This document shows, piece after piece, positions 63,619 to 64,000 of a stretch of 64,000 bases of DNA. Where the stretch lies: positions 9,729,658 through 9,793,657 of the forward strand of contig OU015668.1 of the NCBI GenBank assembly GCA_907165275.2, written 5' to 3'. Positions within the stretch are counted from its first letter, which is position 1. Every line of letters starts with the position of its first letter. This stretch comes from Zygaena filipendulae (Eukaryota; Arthropoda; Insecta; Lepidoptera; Zygaenidae). Position numbers and translations under genes: made by a program. The notes beneath the pieces are model-generated. The model ran no database searches. It was given only the letters and a program-made list of their open reading frames with translations, and was not told where the DNA came from.

Positions 63619-63706
63619 GGCGTAGTAGGTCATCACCAAGCCTGCCCGCTTATCAAGAGGTTCCGGGTTCGATTCCCGGTGGGGGTGCACTTTGTATGAT
63701 GAACAT
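63619..63706 (+). mobile_element. S1 SINE head fragment
   Basis: AAGAGGTTCCGGGTTCGATT and CCCGGTGGGGGTGCACTTTG keep the B box; the body is cut after GATGAACATCTAGAC. Confidence 0.75.
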
Positions 63707-64000
63707 CTAGACAAGGTGAAACTGTGACCAAGATCTTGTACATTTATAAATGCAAACGCAAAAAGAAACCATGCATTGATATATGTAGAGAATTGAAATT
63801 AACGTGGGCAGCATGAGTAATATTCTAGGCAAAAAGGAGGAGGATCTCGGGAGATCATCACAGCCCCCTCCCCCCCTCCATCTATTTATCTACACCTCAA
63901 CTTGACACTGGCCAAATTACCGCGTCACTTTTTAAAGGACCGTGCGTATAAAGAAGTGAACGGATTTGAGCCTCAATTTAAGGTTAACCCCCATAGATGA
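63707..64000. other. unassigned stretch
   Basis: Holds a C-rich tract (CAGCCCCCTCCCCCCCTCC near 63862-63880). Nothing else recognised. Confidence 0.3.

Overview
This window looks like intergenic or intronic DNA from a moth or butterfly (Lepidoptera). It is AT-rich, carries no recognisable complete host gene, and consists largely of transposable-element copies inserted beside and inside one another. Pointers to Lepidoptera are the very abundant short Helitron-like repeat running from TCCTACTAATATTATAAA to an ACAGCTAG end with a CCGCGG hairpin, tRNA-derived SINEs with (ATT)n tails, Jockey- and RTE-like LINE ends with microsatellite tails, and many short inverted-repeat DNA elements. The order-level assignment is inference from repeat style, not from a database match. 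Layout: bases 1-2527 are the 3' part of a Ty1/copia retrotransposon with an uninterrupted 682-codon pol segment (integrase end, reverse transcriptase, RNase H), a purine tract and a probable 3' LTR. From 2.5 kb to the end, about 60 Helitron-like copies or fragments (called HelA here) lie in both orientations, several in direct head-to-tail tandem (20.1-20.5, 23.3-23.8, 25.5-25.9 and 37.5-38.3 kb). Between and inside them lie families of small inverted-repeat elements, named here M1 to M8: M1 (inner TAGTCCGTC ends, apparent AT duplication), M2 (GGACATAGATAAGC ends, 4-bp ATTT duplication), M3 (GGCCCTTATTCAC ends), M4 (foldback with TAA duplication), M5 (AACCGACTTCC ends), M6 (CTGGACATG foldback), M7 and M8 (TA-flanked). 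Two tRNA-related SINE families (S1, S2), LINE fragments near 14, 41.6, 44.1 and 57.6 kb, several LINE 3' tails, a 770-bp uninterrupted (ATTCT)n array at 26.9-27.7 kb and a probable solo LTR at 46.7-47.2 kb complete the picture. How the parts fit together: because HelA copies are alike, they act as a ruler for later events. A 525-bp solo LTR with a GCTAT duplication, a 336-bp LINE end with an AAATT duplication, a 37-bp LINE scrap with an ACAT duplication and an M1 copy can each be excised on paper to restore HelA sequence, which gives a relative order of events. An M3 copy is nested in a retroelement 3' end and an M1 copy in another M1 copy. Possible host coding sequence is limited to one candidate exon with a splice donor at 32.6-32.8 kb and a charged open frame at 51.6-51.8 kb, both unproven. 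I see no CRISPR array, operon or defence locus; the interesting content is repeat biology.
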